Counted from the stretch's first letter, positions 46,244 to 57,153 are shown. The stretch is DNA of 64,000 nucleotides from Symsagittifera roscoffensis (GCF_963678635.1 NC_087064.1:55310338-55374337), one strand, 5' to 3'. Notes: generated from the sequence alone by a model not told the origin. Made by a program: numbers and translations.

Positions 46244-47469
46244 AAGACCTTACTAGATTAGAATTAACCAAAATAGATTAGAAATTAGACAAAAACATTT
46301 ACAAAATGTTATACGACAATAATTTAATTGAAATGTCTCTCCGACTCAATAGATCAGAGCCAATATTCCGAACCATAACAGAACTACCCGGAATTGGAAG
46401 AAGACCTCGAACCAAAGACGACATACGACAAAGTAGAAACTTGCCGTATAGTTATATGATAGTTCGGCAAAAGCCAGAACAAACTTTTATATTTCGAATA
46501 CTACTTGCAATGAATTTAGATTTCCATTTGCAAACATAAAACCTTGAAGTTACTCTTCAAAATCATTTCAGGCGCTAAACAAAATTAATATTATACAATA
46601 ACGATTGATAAAAAGATCTAAGATCGTTCTCCTAAAACTCTGCAGTATTATACAAAACATGTTTGAAAAATATTTATTGGAAAATAAAAATAAAAATTAG
46701 TAGCATGACAATAAATGGTTACTAATCATAAATCATCCTGTTGTTCCAGCTTCATCATCTAAAACATAACAGCAATCATCAACTCACTAACATCATAAAA
46801 CACTAAATCTTTCCTTTACACAAATTTAAAAATTTATTAAAACTTAAAGTCACTTAATTTAAAATCAGATCATCAAGGCTTATCCTTGGATCTTAAATCA
46901 TTTTCTACTTAATTAAATTTCAAATTTGATCAACAAGGCTTATCCTTGGATCAAACAGAACAACTTTGTTCTCCCCCACCCACTTAATTAGTGTCTAACG
47001 ACCTCAAACGTCGATTCACTATCCAACCCTTTCTAAAGACCTAAGACTAATAGAAATTTTTAAACAAAACTAATCATTCAAATTAGGATAAATAGTGAAG
47101 AACTTCGGTTATTCATCCTTCACTTGACCCCCCCTCTTACCAGACCCAGGATAAATCTTAGACTTAGTAAGTTTAAAATAGTATCTAACGAACTACTCGC
47201 GTTCTAATTATACCTGAACCTTGTGGATCGATTTACTATTCTCCAACCCTTGAACACAATCACTACCCCTAAGTAAGATTAAGTAAGTTAACACCTTAAC
47301 TTATACTAGCCACGAGAAAGTAAAAAATCATTCTTCGGAATCGATATACTTTTCTCTCCAACCCTGAACAAACAGACCCAGGTTAAGCTAACCAAAAAAT
47401 CGTAAGAAATAACAGTTTAGGAAAATAGAAATCATTTAACAACCCTTTGCATCCGTCATTCTAAACCTT
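46244..47469 (+). other. 5' leader with repeated modules
   Basis: This is about 1.2 kb of untranslated, G-poor sequence before ORF1. It holds two copies of an imperfect stem-loop ATCAAGGCTTATCCTTGGAT (about 46872 and 46931). Three diverged copies of a TCGATT-ACTATTCTCCAACCCT block lie near 47012, 47228 and 47342. A donor-like CCCAGGTTAAG at about 47380 could serve spliced subgenomic RNAs. A packaging or structural role is inference. Confidence 0.5.
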
Positions 47470-47937
47470 ATGTCATTTAAAAACCTAGGAAATAAACAAA
47501 CAATCGTTTTACACAATTGTGAAATAGATAACAAAAAATACGACCTTGTAATCACACCTCATACACAAACAGTTGGATACATTCGCACAAAACGACAAAC
47601 ACTAAAGAGGAAAATAATAACTAAACAAAGACAAATAACACGAAAAAGATTTTCAAAAAATCGAAACGCATTTTCAGAATCAGAAACCAACAGTTTAGAC
47701 GAACTTTACAAACTAAAAGAATCAATAGATAAAAATTACCCACTTCACGATCAATTATATTTTTCTGACTCAGAAACAACTTCAAATTCATCAAAAAGAG
47801 GAAAAAGAAGAATAAAAAAGCAGTATAAACACAAACCAGTACATTTATACAATTGGAATCAACCAATTCGACACATTAATAATTACATATTAACAGTCAT
47901 CGAACGAAAAAATGAGCTCAACGCACACTCCAGGTGA
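47470..47937 (+). CDS. ORF1: small basic protein, possible RNA-binding regulator
   Basis: This 155-residue protein has an ATG in the first suitable position after the leader. It is strongly basic, with two clusters: KRQTLKRKIITKQRQITRKR (about residues 41-60) and SSKRGKRRIKKQYKHK (about 109-124). The second comes just after an acidic, Ser-rich segment (FSDSETTSNS). There is no zinc knuckle, no membrane segment and no family I recognise. Arg/Lys-rich motifs of this kind occur in nuclear RNA-binding regulators of complex retroviruses, but that analogy is only functional speculation. Its last 26 nt overlap the start of ORF2 in another frame, so both are probably read from the same RNA by leaky scanning or re-initiation. 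Confidence 0.7.
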   Translation: MSFKNLGNKQTIVLHNCEIDNKKYDLVITPHTQTVGYIRTKRQTLKRKIITKQRQITRKRFSKNRNAFSESETNSLDELYKLKESIDKNYPLHDQLYFSDSETTSNSSKRGKRRIKKQYKHKPVHLYNWNQPIRHINNYILTVIERKNELNAHSR

Positions 47938-49660
47938 AGAAAGTCCAGATGATGATGAAATCTTTCCTTTTATAGTAGACGCAGATACTGATAGAGGACA
48001 ACACATATTTTGTCAAAATTTACTCGTAAATTTATTTGAACCCGGAATCAGTCCATGTAAAACAGAGTTCCCCGATGTAAAAATCAAAAGACAAATCATA
48101 GATCACTATCTAAAAGATATATGCAACATAACACAACAGTATGGAATCTACTCCATAGAATTTACCTCACCAAACCATAATAATAGAAAATATACAATTC
48201 AAACAGACGACCTTGATTTAGAATTTTCAAAAGTTTTTTCAGAATATATAAAAAGCATCCAATATCATAACTCACAAAGAGCAAACTCCATATTCACCAA
48301 TGAAGTTTTCGCAATAATATATAGCTATATTTCGATATTAGAAAATGAACTCCCATTAACAAATGTCTCACCGACAGAAACATCTAAACATTTAAGAGTA
48401 CGACATGAAATCACACTACTCTCTAGTTATTTAAACATCATTAAAGAAAATTTCACGAAAGACGACGTTTCACAACATACAAAACACGATCTACAAAAAA
48501 TTTTGGCATGGTTCATAATAGATTATTTCACACACAATATTGATTTAATTGCACAAGCAAGAAAAAATTTTAGACCCCAAAATTCGAACGATGATACCGC
48601 TATCACAGAACAATCAGATTATGTTTGGGACCCCGAATGGTCTCATCCCGCATTTATAAGCTTTCCACAATCAATCTCAAGTCAAGCAATAGGTACAATA
48701 TCTTACATAAGAGATTATGTAAGAGTAATACCATTAACAACTGATGCAACACCATTAAACTATAATACATTTTTACCCGATACACAAAATAATAGTTTAA
48801 ACTCTACAGTCATACACAACGAAAACCTCAATGGAACTAGGAATCTTACTCAACAAGATATACAGACACCATCACACTTCATAAATGAAGAAATTGTACA
48901 CACAACAACTACACAACAAAGTATTTCACCAATACGCCCGAATTTAACAACACCAAGAAATACAAATCTTTCACAAACACAAGTAACCTTACAATCAACC
49001 GTTAAACCTTCGGTTGCTCCAAAATATTCACATATGGATTACCAAACATATAGACCCATGACAATACCATCAAAAACACGCAAAACATTCACTAGAAACA
49101 ACTTTGCAGACCATAATTATAATTATACACATCCGTCAAAAACAAATTATCAACCACAAAGAAATTTTAATCAATATACAAAACCTCGAAACTGGGATAA
49201 CCCAACGGCCCAATATAATTCCAAAAATTTTCAACCAAATCCTCCACAGGATCGCAGTGAAAATTACCCATTTTTTCAACAAAATAAAAATAAAAAACAA
49301 ACATCTTATCAAATGGATTATTTATCCTCAGATGATGATTTTTTACAACCAGACATATTTGCACCATATACTCAAGAATATCGTAGACAAGGAATACAGA
49401 AAACACGTACAAATCATAGAAATTTTTCTCCACAACCAATAGATGCACAACATCAACAACCAATTCAACAACAAAATCTAATTAATACACAATCTTTTCA
49501 ACCAATTCAACAACAAAATCCAATGACTGCACACTCGTATCAACCATCACAAATGCAAAATGAAATACCACTCCCATATTATCTCCAACAACATGAAATA
49601 ACAAGAAACCAACTTTCAAATTTTTCTCAAATGCCAAAGCAGCAGAATCATTACAAATGA
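47912..49660 (+). CDS. ORF2: 582-aa Gln/Asn-rich Gag-region protein
   Basis: ATG at 47912 is within ORF1, and the stop TGA (49658-49660) overlaps the ATG of the polyprotein as ATGA. An acidic N-terminus (EESPDDDEIF) leads into about 250 residues that look globular and helical, ending near SDYVWDPEWSHPAF. From about residue 290 to the end the chain is low-complexity, rich in Gln, Asn, Thr, Tyr and Pro, with QPIQQQN repeats near the C-terminus. No zinc knuckle or protease is present; those are in the next frame. Its position before Gag-Pol suggests a matrix-like or accessory structural protein, but no homology is recognised. Confidence 0.75.
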   Translation: MSSTHTPGEESPDDDEIFPFIVDADTDRGQHIFCQNLLVNLFEPGISPCKTEFPDVKIKRQIIDHYLKDICNITQQYGIYSIEFTSPNHNNRKYTIQTDDLDLEFSKVFSEYIKSIQYHNSQRANSIFTNEVFAIIYSYISILENELPLTNVSPTETSKHLRVRHEITLLSSYLNIIKENFTKDDVSQHTKHDLQKILAWFIIDYFTHNIDLIAQARKNFRPQNSNDDTAITEQSDYVWDPEWSHPAFISFPQSISSQAIGTISYIRDYVRVIPLTTDATPLNYNTFLPDTQNNSLNSTVIHNENLNGTRNLTQQDIQTPSHFINEEIVHTTTTQQSISPIRPNLTTPRNTNLSQTQVTLQSTVKPSVAPKYSHMDYQTYRPMTIPSKTRKTFTRNNFADHNYNYTHPSKTNYQPQRNFNQYTKPRNWDNPTAQYNSKNFQPNPPQDRSENYPFFQQNKNKKQTSYQMDYLSSDDDFLQPDIFAPYTQEYRRQGIQKTRTNHRNFSPQPIDAQHQQPIQQQNLINTQSFQPIQQQNPMTAHSYQPSQMQNEIPLPYYLQQHEITRNQLSNFSQMPKQQNHYK

Positions 49661-52600
49661 CAATGAATCCATACCTTATGGGTGGATCATCAATAACATC
49701 AAACAAACCTTTAATGGTTTTCACAGGAACAAACCCTGAATACTCTGTAGAAGATTATTTAAATGAAGTAACAGCAAACCTGATTTTAAATATTGGACCT
49801 GAACCAATTAATACGCCACTACATCAAAATTGGATACATCGACGCACAGCGTTAATACAAACAACCTTAGATGGCGCAGCCCAAAAATGGTTTTCAGTAC
49901 TACCTCTAGAAATAAAATCAAACTGGAAAAGGTTTACACAAGAATTTTCAAAAATGTTTGACTCCGAAAGAAACAAACAACAACAAAGAGTTTTATGTAA
50001 TGAAATTCGCAGATTACCAAACGAAACCATCAAGCAAATAGCAGTACGAATCGAAACACTAGTTCGAAAAGCATATTCATTAAATACACATGACTATAAA
50101 AACACAAAGATGACAGAAATCTTAATGATGACCTTAACACCACAATTAAGGAAAATAGCAATAAAAAAGAGAGCATCCCATCCTTCTTCAATTCGAGAAC
50201 CCGATTTAGATTTTCGAAAACTAGTAGACAAATTAGAACAAGCAGAAATCACGATGAAACTAGAAGAAACGGAAAATCTGAAATTACAATACGTTAATAG
50301 AATTGAAACGACTCCCACTAATATTAATAATATACAGGAATCAGAGACAGACCTCGTTGAAAAAATCACTGAAATACTCAATATTTACGAAAAGAACCCA
50401 AACTTTAAAGGCAAACCATCTTTCAAAAAATGGTGTAATTATTGCCGACGATACGGACATAGTATTTCCGAATGTAGACAAAAACAGCAAGATAATCAAA
50501 ATAAACCTCAAAAATATAAAGAACCAAATAAATCATTCTATCAATACATGAAAAAAGATCAAAATCTACCGAACAAAACAGTCCACAGCAACAACAGTTC
50601 AGGAAAACCACTCCCGAACAATACAAATTATACAAGAAATCAATCACCATATAACTCAAGTTATAGAGGAAGATCACCAGAACGAAGAAACACGTATAAT
50701 TCATCACAAAATCACTACAATAGACCAAATAGTCGAAATAACTACTCCAGATCAAATTCAAATACACAACGATTTGTTTCTAGATCTAATTCCCAATCAA
50801 GAAATAACTACTATCCAAACAACCAATCACGAAATTCATCATACAATAGGAATAGAAACTACTCCTATAATCGAAATAGAAGTTATTCAAACAACCGAAA
50901 CCAGAATTACCCGAACAGTCAATCAAGGAATAACTCATATAATAGATCGAACTATAACAGGCCAAACAATAATTACCAAAACAGATCGCGAAATAATTCA
51001 CAAAATCGACACCCAAGTTATAATAATCGTTATAGAAATTATTCCCAATCACCACACCGGAATAATAATAACTATAATAATTCTAATAATCGCCACAGAA
51101 GTAGTACACCTAAACATCAAAGACAAATCAATCAAGTACAGTCTAACCCAGAAACAACATCAGACCCTCCAGGTATTGATGACAGAGTAACTGATACGTT
51201 ACAACTCAATCAAATAAACTGTACATCATCAGATTCAGAAAGTGATACTGAAAACACTCTTTCTATCAATATGATAAAAGTCGAAAATGACTATGAATCT
51301 GTCATATATGAACAACCCTTTCCATCACACATATATGAAAATCAATCAGAATTTCTTCAAAATTATTACACTACACCCATAAATTCCACACCAACGACAC
51401 AAGAAACAAACGAGATTAACACTACAGATCAAACCAATAATAATACCAAAACAAAATGCTTGAATACAAACCACATTTATCAAAATATACAAAAAGAACA
51501 ACCCAAAGAAAAAATTTGGACAATACCATTTCTCTTAGAAAGCCCAAGAAATAAAGAATTTCAACCACCAGACCTTGAAATAGATTTTTTAATTGATTCA
51601 GGAGCAGAATCAAACATAATAAACATCCCCACATGGAATGAAATAAAAACTTTACACCCAAAGCTAACACCTCTTGAAACCTCCAGTAAGTTAGCAACAG
51701 CACAAGGATCAACATTGATGAACTACGGAAAAATCCAATTATTTCTCCTCCCCACCAGAACAATGGAACAAAGCAAAATTTTAAATAAGCCATTTAAACA
51801 AATATTCCATATCACTGACATTAAATATAATATCATTGGAATACCATTTATTTCGAAGTACATACCAACAATTAACATACTAAATAGTAAAATATTAATC
51901 AAAGATAAATATACAAAAACAAAAGAAACATCCTTAACATTTTTTCAAAGATTAAATAAACAACCACCATTCTTTTCAAAATTCTACCCGATATTTAACC
52001 AACAAAGAAAACACCTAAAACCACTATCAGGAAATATCTATAATTTTTCAATCAAACAAGTTCACCAATATGATAAAGAACAAAACAAACAAAAATTTTA
52101 TATGTCAGAATTTGAATTCAAACCTATTCACAAATTTTTCAAAATCACAATTTCATCCATAAAATATTTGAAAAATTCGAATTCAGATATCATTTCCTTA
52201 CATGTCTATAACAACACACCTTATCAAGTAACATTACCTTTAGGACTTTTAGGATATTGTGAAACCAACGCTACAATATCACCAATACACGAAAAAGCCT
52301 ATCGCGTAAATAATATACTCCAATTACTAGATATTTGCCAATCTACAATTCTTAATGAAGAATTATCTATAAATAATATAATAAGTAACGAAAACAGAAA
52401 TACGGATTATTTCACAAAAACTCCATATTTCAAACCTACATTCAACATAAGTAACTACACAGAGGACCAACAGAAATTTTTAACAATGTTTAATTTCCAA
52501 CATTCACAAATAACACAAGACGAATTCGAAAAGTTAGCCAAACAGCTAATTAAATATTCATCAGTCTATGCAACATCAAAATTTGATGTTGGAAAAATCA

Positions 52601-55600
52601 GTTCATCACTACATCTCCCGTTAAAACCAGACGCAGTTTTCAAAAAACAGAGAGCAAGTAAAGTACCAATTCACTTACATGATAAAGTAAACAGATTACT
52701 CGACATTTTAGAACAATACAACATTATATCACCAGTAAACAAAGAAGAACAACCAAAAGGCAACACATTTATCAACCCCGTTATCATTCTAGCTAAAGGA
52801 GAATCATTAAAAATCGTTCTCGATGCTAGATACCTCAATTCACTTATAGATGAATCAAAATGTAATTGGCCCATTGAACCAATACAAGTTATTTTAACAA
52901 AAATAAACGGCAAATACTTTACAACCGCCGATATGAATAGTGCATACAATCAAATGCCACTAGATGAACAATCACGACGTTTAACACAATTTGTTATCGG
53001 AAACCAACAATATGAATTCAACCGCTTATTCTATGGAATATCCATAGGACCAGCAGCATTTTCAGCTTTTATGAGCAAAATTTTTAGACCACTAATACTC
53101 AATAAAAACGCAATCACCTATTTAGACGATGTTTTTATGCAATCACAAACAAAAGACGAGATGTTCAATGTTTTAGAAAAATATCACCAAATACTTCAGA
53201 ACGAAAATCTGAAGGCCGCCCCCGATAAATCACACTTCTTTTTGACAAGAGTTAAATTCTTAGGACATAATATAGAAAGAAAAACAATCACTCCATTGAA
53301 ATCACGCATTGACGCTATTCAAAAACTTCAACCACCAACAAATAAAAAGAAAATCCAAGAATTTCTTGGAATGTTAAACTTTTTAAGTAAATATGTTTAT
53401 AAAATGCAATTATATCTACGACCATTTTATAACATCCTTAGACAACAAAATAACTTTGAATGGAACATAGAACATCAAACACGATTTGAAGAAATAAAGA
53501 AACTTTTAACTGAACAAATTTCAAACACAATTCCAGATTCAAATCAACCATTTTATGCAATGTGCGATGCTTCGAACTTTGGCATCGGTGCAGCACTATT
53601 ACAATCACATAATGGTACAAATAAAATGAACCTCATATCAGCAAATTCTCGATTATTCACTCAAGCAGAGCTACGACTCTCAACTCTAATGAGAGAATGT
53701 ACAGCCATAATATATACACTGACAGAATATGAATTTCTGATACTTGGATCAAAACATCCCACAGTTCTATTCACAGACCATAAACCAATCATCTTTCTTT
53801 TTACACAAAAATCTAACCCAAACCACCGAGTTTACAGATTTCAACTAATTTTAATGAAATTTCCAAACTTACATATAGTTTGGACTGCAGGAAAAAATCT
53901 TGCATTACCAGACACCTTAAGTCGAAATACACCACCTGAATTACTTACACGAAAAACAACAGTTGAAATACCCAAAAACATAAAATTCTACCTTGCAGAA
54001 AACGAAACATCACCCCGATTGGAATGCAAATATGCAGTAAAAACTGATATTGAACAATCAAAAATAAATAATTTACAACATTTCCCACTTTATTTAGATT
54101 GTCAAAATAATCATTATGAAGTTGATTTACTTGGAACATCAACTTTCAAACCAATCCCATATTCTCAATGGATAAAAAATAACACCCAACAAAAACGAAC
54201 AAAACAACACCCGCCTAAGAAAGACCATTTTCCACTAATTGAAAAAGAAGATTTAACTGATAAAATAAATTTATCAGGACCACAAACAAATGATTCAAAA
54301 TACACAATAAATCAAGTTTTTGACCTTCACGACCCACTTGATACAATACCCTTATCTAAATTAGAAATCGAAAACATTTTTCTCCCCCCAACAGAAATAA
54401 TTACAATTTCAACACTGAAACAATATCAAAACCTTGACCCAGTAATTCGACAACTGAAATCATGGCACAAATATAAAACTAAACCTATCAAAGCAGATTC
54501 AACCATTCTAGGAAACAAAACACTCCTCCGATACTTTCGCAAATTCAACAACACAACAATTAACGAAAATACAGACCTTTTAGAGTATAACCTGAATGAA
54601 TCTACAGTTCCATGTCTCCCTTTAAGTATGATTCTTATAGCTTTTAATATTTCACATACACAAAATATTAAAGGACACTCTGGATCAGAAAAAACATATT
54701 CAAATTTTATACAAAATTTTTACTTCCTAAATGCACCAATTTGGATAAAAGTACTATGCAACGATTGTATAGTATGTCAACTAAATAAACCTTACCCAAA
54801 TCAAAAACAAATAGCACAAAAACAAGATTTTAAAGGACAAAGTTTGTACTTTAACCATCGTATCTCATTTGATACCAAAGGACCAATTTCACCCTCATCA
54901 GAAGGAAACTCCTACATTATGGTAATTGTTGACGCATTTACACATTATGTAGCACTTAACCCAGTACCACATTGTAACGCTTATTACGCTTACACAACAC
55001 TCTATGAACACTGGATAGCAAAATTCGGACTACCAGAAATTTTAGTTACAGACAACGGTACAGAATTCATAAATAATGAAATTATCACACTATGTCATTT
55101 ATATAACATTAAACACAAACCACGTACATCTCATGCACCTTGGACAAACGGCTTAGTCGAAGGTATGAACCGTTCATTACAAGAATATCTTAGATGTATC
55201 ATCAACGGAAATGATACAAAATATACCGAATGGTCAGCAGATGTAAAATTATTTCCCTTAGCATATAATTCACAAATTACGACAACTTTAGGAATGTCAC
55301 CATACGAAATGGTTTTTAACCAAAAGCCACGCAAACCAATAATGTTTACAGCAAATTCTCATAAAAACACACAAGGTTATTGTCAACCAAATAAAAACTC
55401 AATTTGTTATAACCTACCTTTACATACACACGATGAAGATCATTTTCATCACCCACAAATTCTTAAACTAGCCTCCGGTACACACACCGAATGGATTCTA
55501 AATAGAGATAAAAAACACAATGAAATTTATCAAAAAATAACAAAAAAGTTATTACAAAGACAAAACATTAATGAACAAATCAATTCACGTTTTACACCAG

Positions 55601-56133
55601 CCTCCGAATTAAAAATTGGAACATTTGTTTTAATACCTAATTTTAAAACTCAAAAAGGAATTTCTAAAAAATTACAACCCCTTCGAAAAGGACCATACCA
55701 AATAATTGCAAAACCCACTGATGTCACATATAAAATTACCGACTCAAACAAAAAAGAAATCGTTCAACATCGAAACAACCTATTACCTTATTACCCAAAA
55801 GAATACGCACTCCGCGAATTAACTCAATTATATTCTTTCACAGGATTAAAAATCATTCAAAATGAACCACATCTGAAAAACACAGAACAAAATGATAACC
55901 CCACCGAAAATCAAAACACAAAACCAATCGCCACCAAAAACAATACACAAAACCATAAAGAATACCCAAAACAAAGAAAAAATAGAAAAATGACCGAACA
56001 AATAATACCCCAAGAACAAATCGACAAATCAGAAAATAGAAAAACAACAAGACTCCGAAATCAACCACGTAAAAACTATAAAATATTCATCCCCCAATCT
56101 AAAATTTTAAAGAAAGTAGAATTTCAAAAGTAA
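49657..56133 (+). CDS. gag-pol: Gag-Pol polyprotein (CA-NC-PR-RT-RH-IN), 2158 aa
   Basis: One uninterrupted frame holds all replication domains. Residues about 20-210 match the Retrotrans_gag capsid-like pattern (MVFTGTNPEYSVEDYL; GAAQKWFSVLP). A CCHC knuckle, CNYCRRYGHSISEC, lies at about 260-273. Residues about 320-490 are Arg/Asn/Ser/Tyr repeats. Protease has DSGAES at 647. Reverse transcriptase spans about 990-1230, with ADMNSAYNQ near 1091 and YLDD at 1155-1158. RNase H starts near 1300 (CDASNFGIGAALL). Integrase has an H/H finger from His1667 and Cys1704/Cys1707, then Asp1739, Asp1799 and Glu1835, an exact D-x59-D-x35-E. A GPY/F motif (RKGPYQI) is near 2010. All catalytic residues are present, so activity is plausible. 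There is no frameshift or stop between Gag and Pol. The start overlaps the ORF2 stop as ATGA. Confidence 0.96.
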   Translation: MTMNPYLMGGSSITSNKPLMVFTGTNPEYSVEDYLNEVTANLILNIGPEPINTPLHQNWIHRRTALIQTTLDGAAQKWFSVLPLEIKSNWKRFTQEFSKMFDSERNKQQQRVLCNEIRRLPNETIKQIAVRIETLVRKAYSLNTHDYKNTKMTEILMMTLTPQLRKIAIKKRASHPSSIREPDLDFRKLVDKLEQAEITMKLEETENLKLQYVNRIETTPTNINNIQESETDLVEKITEILNIYEKNPNFKGKPSFKKWCNYCRRYGHSISECRQKQQDNQNKPQKYKEPNKSFYQYMKKDQNLPNKTVHSNNSSGKPLPNNTNYTRNQSPYNSSYRGRSPERRNTYNSSQNHYNRPNSRNNYSRSNSNTQRFVSRSNSQSRNNYYPNNQSRNSSYNRNRNYSYNRNRSYSNNRNQNYPNSQSRNNSYNRSNYNRPNNNYQNRSRNNSQNRHPSYNNRYRNYSQSPHRNNNNYNNSNNRHRSSTPKHQRQINQVQSNPETTSDPPGIDDRVTDTLQLNQINCTSSDSESDTENTLSINMIKVENDYESVIYEQPFPSHIYENQSEFLQNYYTTPINSTPTTQETNEINTTDQTNNNTKTKCLNTNHIYQNIQKEQPKEKIWTIPFLLESPRNKEFQPPDLEIDFLIDSGAESNIINIPTWNEIKTLHPKLTPLETSSKLATAQGSTLMNYGKIQLFLLPTRTMEQSKILNKPFKQIFHITDIKYNIIGIPFISKYIPTINILNSKILIKDKYTKTKETSLTFFQRLNKQPPFFSKFYPIFNQQRKHLKPLSGNIYNFSIKQVHQYDKEQNKQKFYMSEFEFKPIHKFFKITISSIKYLKNSNSDIISLHVYNNTPYQVTLPLGLLGYCETNATISPIHEKAYRVNNILQLLDICQSTILNEELSINNIISNENRNTDYFTKTPYFKPTFNISNYTEDQQKFLTMFNFQHSQITQDEFEKLAKQLIKYSSVYATSKFDVGKISSSLHLPLKPDAVFKKQRASKVPIHLHDKVNRLLDILEQYNIISPVNKEEQPKGNTFINPVIILAKGESLKIVLDARYLNSLIDESKCNWPIEPIQVILTKINGKYFTTADMNSAYNQMPLDEQSRRLTQFVIGNQQYEFNRLFYGISIGPAAFSAFMSKIFRPLILNKNAITYLDDVFMQSQTKDEMFNVLEKYHQILQNENLKAAPDKSHFFLTRVKFLGHNIERKTITPLKSRIDAIQKLQPPTNKKKIQEFLGMLNFLSKYVYKMQLYLRPFYNILRQQNNFEWNIEHQTRFEEIKKLLTEQISNTIPDSNQPFYAMCDASNFGIGAALLQSHNGTNKMNLISANSRLFTQAELRLSTLMRECTAIIYTLTEYEFLILGSKHPTVLFTDHKPIIFLFTQKSNPNHRVYRFQLILMKFPNLHIVWTAGKNLALPDTLSRNTPPELLTRKTTVEIPKNIKFYLAENETSPRLECKYAVKTDIEQSKINNLQHFPLYLDCQNNHYEVDLLGTSTFKPIPYSQWIKNNTQQKRTKQHPPKKDHFPLIEKEDLTDKINLSGPQTNDSKYTINQVFDLHDPLDTIPLSKLEIENIFLPPTEIITISTLKQYQNLDPVIRQLKSWHKYKTKPIKADSTILGNKTLLRYFRKFNNTTINENTDLLEYNLNESTVPCLPLSMILIAFNISHTQNIKGHSGSEKTYSNFIQNFYFLNAPIWIKVLCNDCIVCQLNKPYPNQKQIAQKQDFKGQSLYFNHRISFDTKGPISPSSEGNSYIMVIVDAFTHYVALNPVPHCNAYYAYTTLYEHWIAKFGLPEILVTDNGTEFINNEIITLCHLYNIKHKPRTSHAPWTNGLVEGMNRSLQEYLRCIINGNDTKYTEWSADVKLFPLAYNSQITTTLGMSPYEMVFNQKPRKPIMFTANSHKNTQGYCQPNKNSICYNLPLHTHDEDHFHHPQILKLASGTHTEWILNRDKKHNEIYQKITKKLLQRQNINEQINSRFTPASELKIGTFVLIPNFKTQKGISKKLQPLRKGPYQIIAKPTDVTYKITDSNKKEIVQHRNNLLPYYPKEYALRELTQLYSFTGLKIIQNEPHLKNTEQNDNPTENQNTKPIATKNNTQNHKEYPKQRKNRKMTEQIIPQEQIDKSENRKTTRLRNQPRKNYKIFIPQSKILKKVEFQK

Positions 56134-56732
56134 TTTTAACATTATACTTCACAATCTTGAAAACCTCCGAAACATTTTCCATTTCCATTTTTCAAAATAA
56201 CATGCTGACAAGTACGCAATAATTCTAGTTCAAAATAGACCAATAGGATTCATCCAATCCGTCACTTTCTCTAACTCAAACTAAGACCAATTAGACGAAT
56301 CATATAGAACTCCAGGCACATCTATAACTATAACTTTACGACCTCCAGGTCAAAAATAAGCAAACCACTCCAACTTGACAACTAAAATAAATATCACCAT
56401 AATACCGTACCCCTCCCTTATCTAATAACCCAAAGATCAACAATATTTCCCCAACTCAGACCACGAATACCCCCAAAGCAAATTTGTTAACTTAGCCTAA
56501 AGTAACAAAATGAACATTTTAATTAGCCTAAAGTATAAAAATCTCACCATACCCCGGATCATTTGACAAACAAAAATAAAGAAAAAGACGACCTCCCAGT
56601 CACCATGAAAATTGCCCCCAACAATTTTATACAAAACTCAACCCACTTGTCAAAAAACTAATAAATAATCCGACCACACTAGAAAATCGCCTCAAACAGC
56701 AAAAAATATTCGACCAAGAGATCATTTCTTAA
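56134..56732 (+). other. Spacer between pol and the accessory frames
   Basis: This is 600 bp without a convincing frame, and stops are frequent in all three plus frames. CTCCAGGCAC and CCTCCAGGTC-type motifs recur at about 56310 and 56342. It may hold splice signals for downstream RNAs, but none stands out. Confidence 0.5.
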
Positions 56733-56963
56733 ATGCTCTTCTCTCAATCAGTTACTCAAATACTCATAAATCTTAAACATTTTTTTACAATACTTGAAAC
56801 CTTTATAATATTTCTTTTTGATATACTTGAATCTTTTCTAATAATCCTAATCATTTTTTGTAACATTTTTTTAATTTTCTACACTATACTCGAACTATTC
56901 CTCCAACTTTCCAAAACCCTTGATTATATCCACAGGTACGATTTATACAACTTGTCTAAATGA
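56733..56963 (+). CDS. ORF4: 76-aa hydrophobic protein
   Basis: This short protein is dominated by Phe, Leu and Ile, with one or two membrane-spanning segments (about residues 18-62, FIIFLFDILESFLIILIIF). A polar C-terminus ends DYIHRYDLYNLSK. Its stop overlaps the ATG of ORF5 as ATGA (56960-56963), the same arrangement as two other junctions in the element. An acceptor-like TATATCCACAG lies inside its end (56925-56935). There is no homology to name. Being hydrophobic in a low-G region, it might be a chance frame, but the coupled overlap argues for use. Confidence 0.5.
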   Translation: MLFSQSVTQILINLKHFFTILETFIIFLFDILESFLIILIIFCNIFLIFYTILELFLQLSKTLDYIHRYDLYNLSK

Positions 56964-57148
56964 TACGAACAATTTTCAGTAGAACTGATATTTTTTTATT
57001 GTTTGTAATTTTCATAACATTTTTATCATCCCTCATTTTGACAATATGTAAATGTATAAAGAAAGCAATCTTCACATTTGCCCTAGCAACAATCCTTCTA
57101 ATTCTTTTTTTGGAAGAATATTATAATAAACATAAACCTTCCCACTAA
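56960..57148 (+). CDS. ORF5: 62-aa two-helix membrane protein
   Basis: It starts at ATG 56960, overlapping the ORF4 stop. Two hydrophobic helices (IFLLFVIFITFLSSLILTI and AIFTFALATILLILFL) are separated by a short basic/Cys loop, CKCIKK, and followed by a polar tail, EEYYNKHKPSH. This hairpin layout is like small viral membrane proteins of the viroporin kind. That is a structural comparison, not homology. A candidate splice acceptor 25 nt upstream would place this frame first on a spliced RNA. Confidence 0.5.
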   Translation: MIRTIFSRTDIFLLFVIFITFLSSLILTICKCIKKAIFTFALATILLILFLEEYYNKHKPSH

Positions 57149-57153
57149 AGTAA

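Noticed and set aside
46044-46271. Minus-strand frame over the candidate LTR and PBS
   Set aside because: It has no motif and lies in the probable regulatory region of an element read on the other strand.
49104-49442. Plus-strand +1 frame within ORF2 (112 codons, Ile/His-rich; a similar one at 50774-51190)
   Set aside because: It overlaps low-complexity coding of the main frame and is explained by its Asn/Gln codons.
49167-49463. Long minus-strand frames inside the retroelement (also 50423-50767, 51422-51793, 60461-60781)
   Set aside because: They are shadows produced by the G-poor plus strand, which leaves few stop codons in antisense. Composition is Val/Phe/Tyr-rich without motifs.
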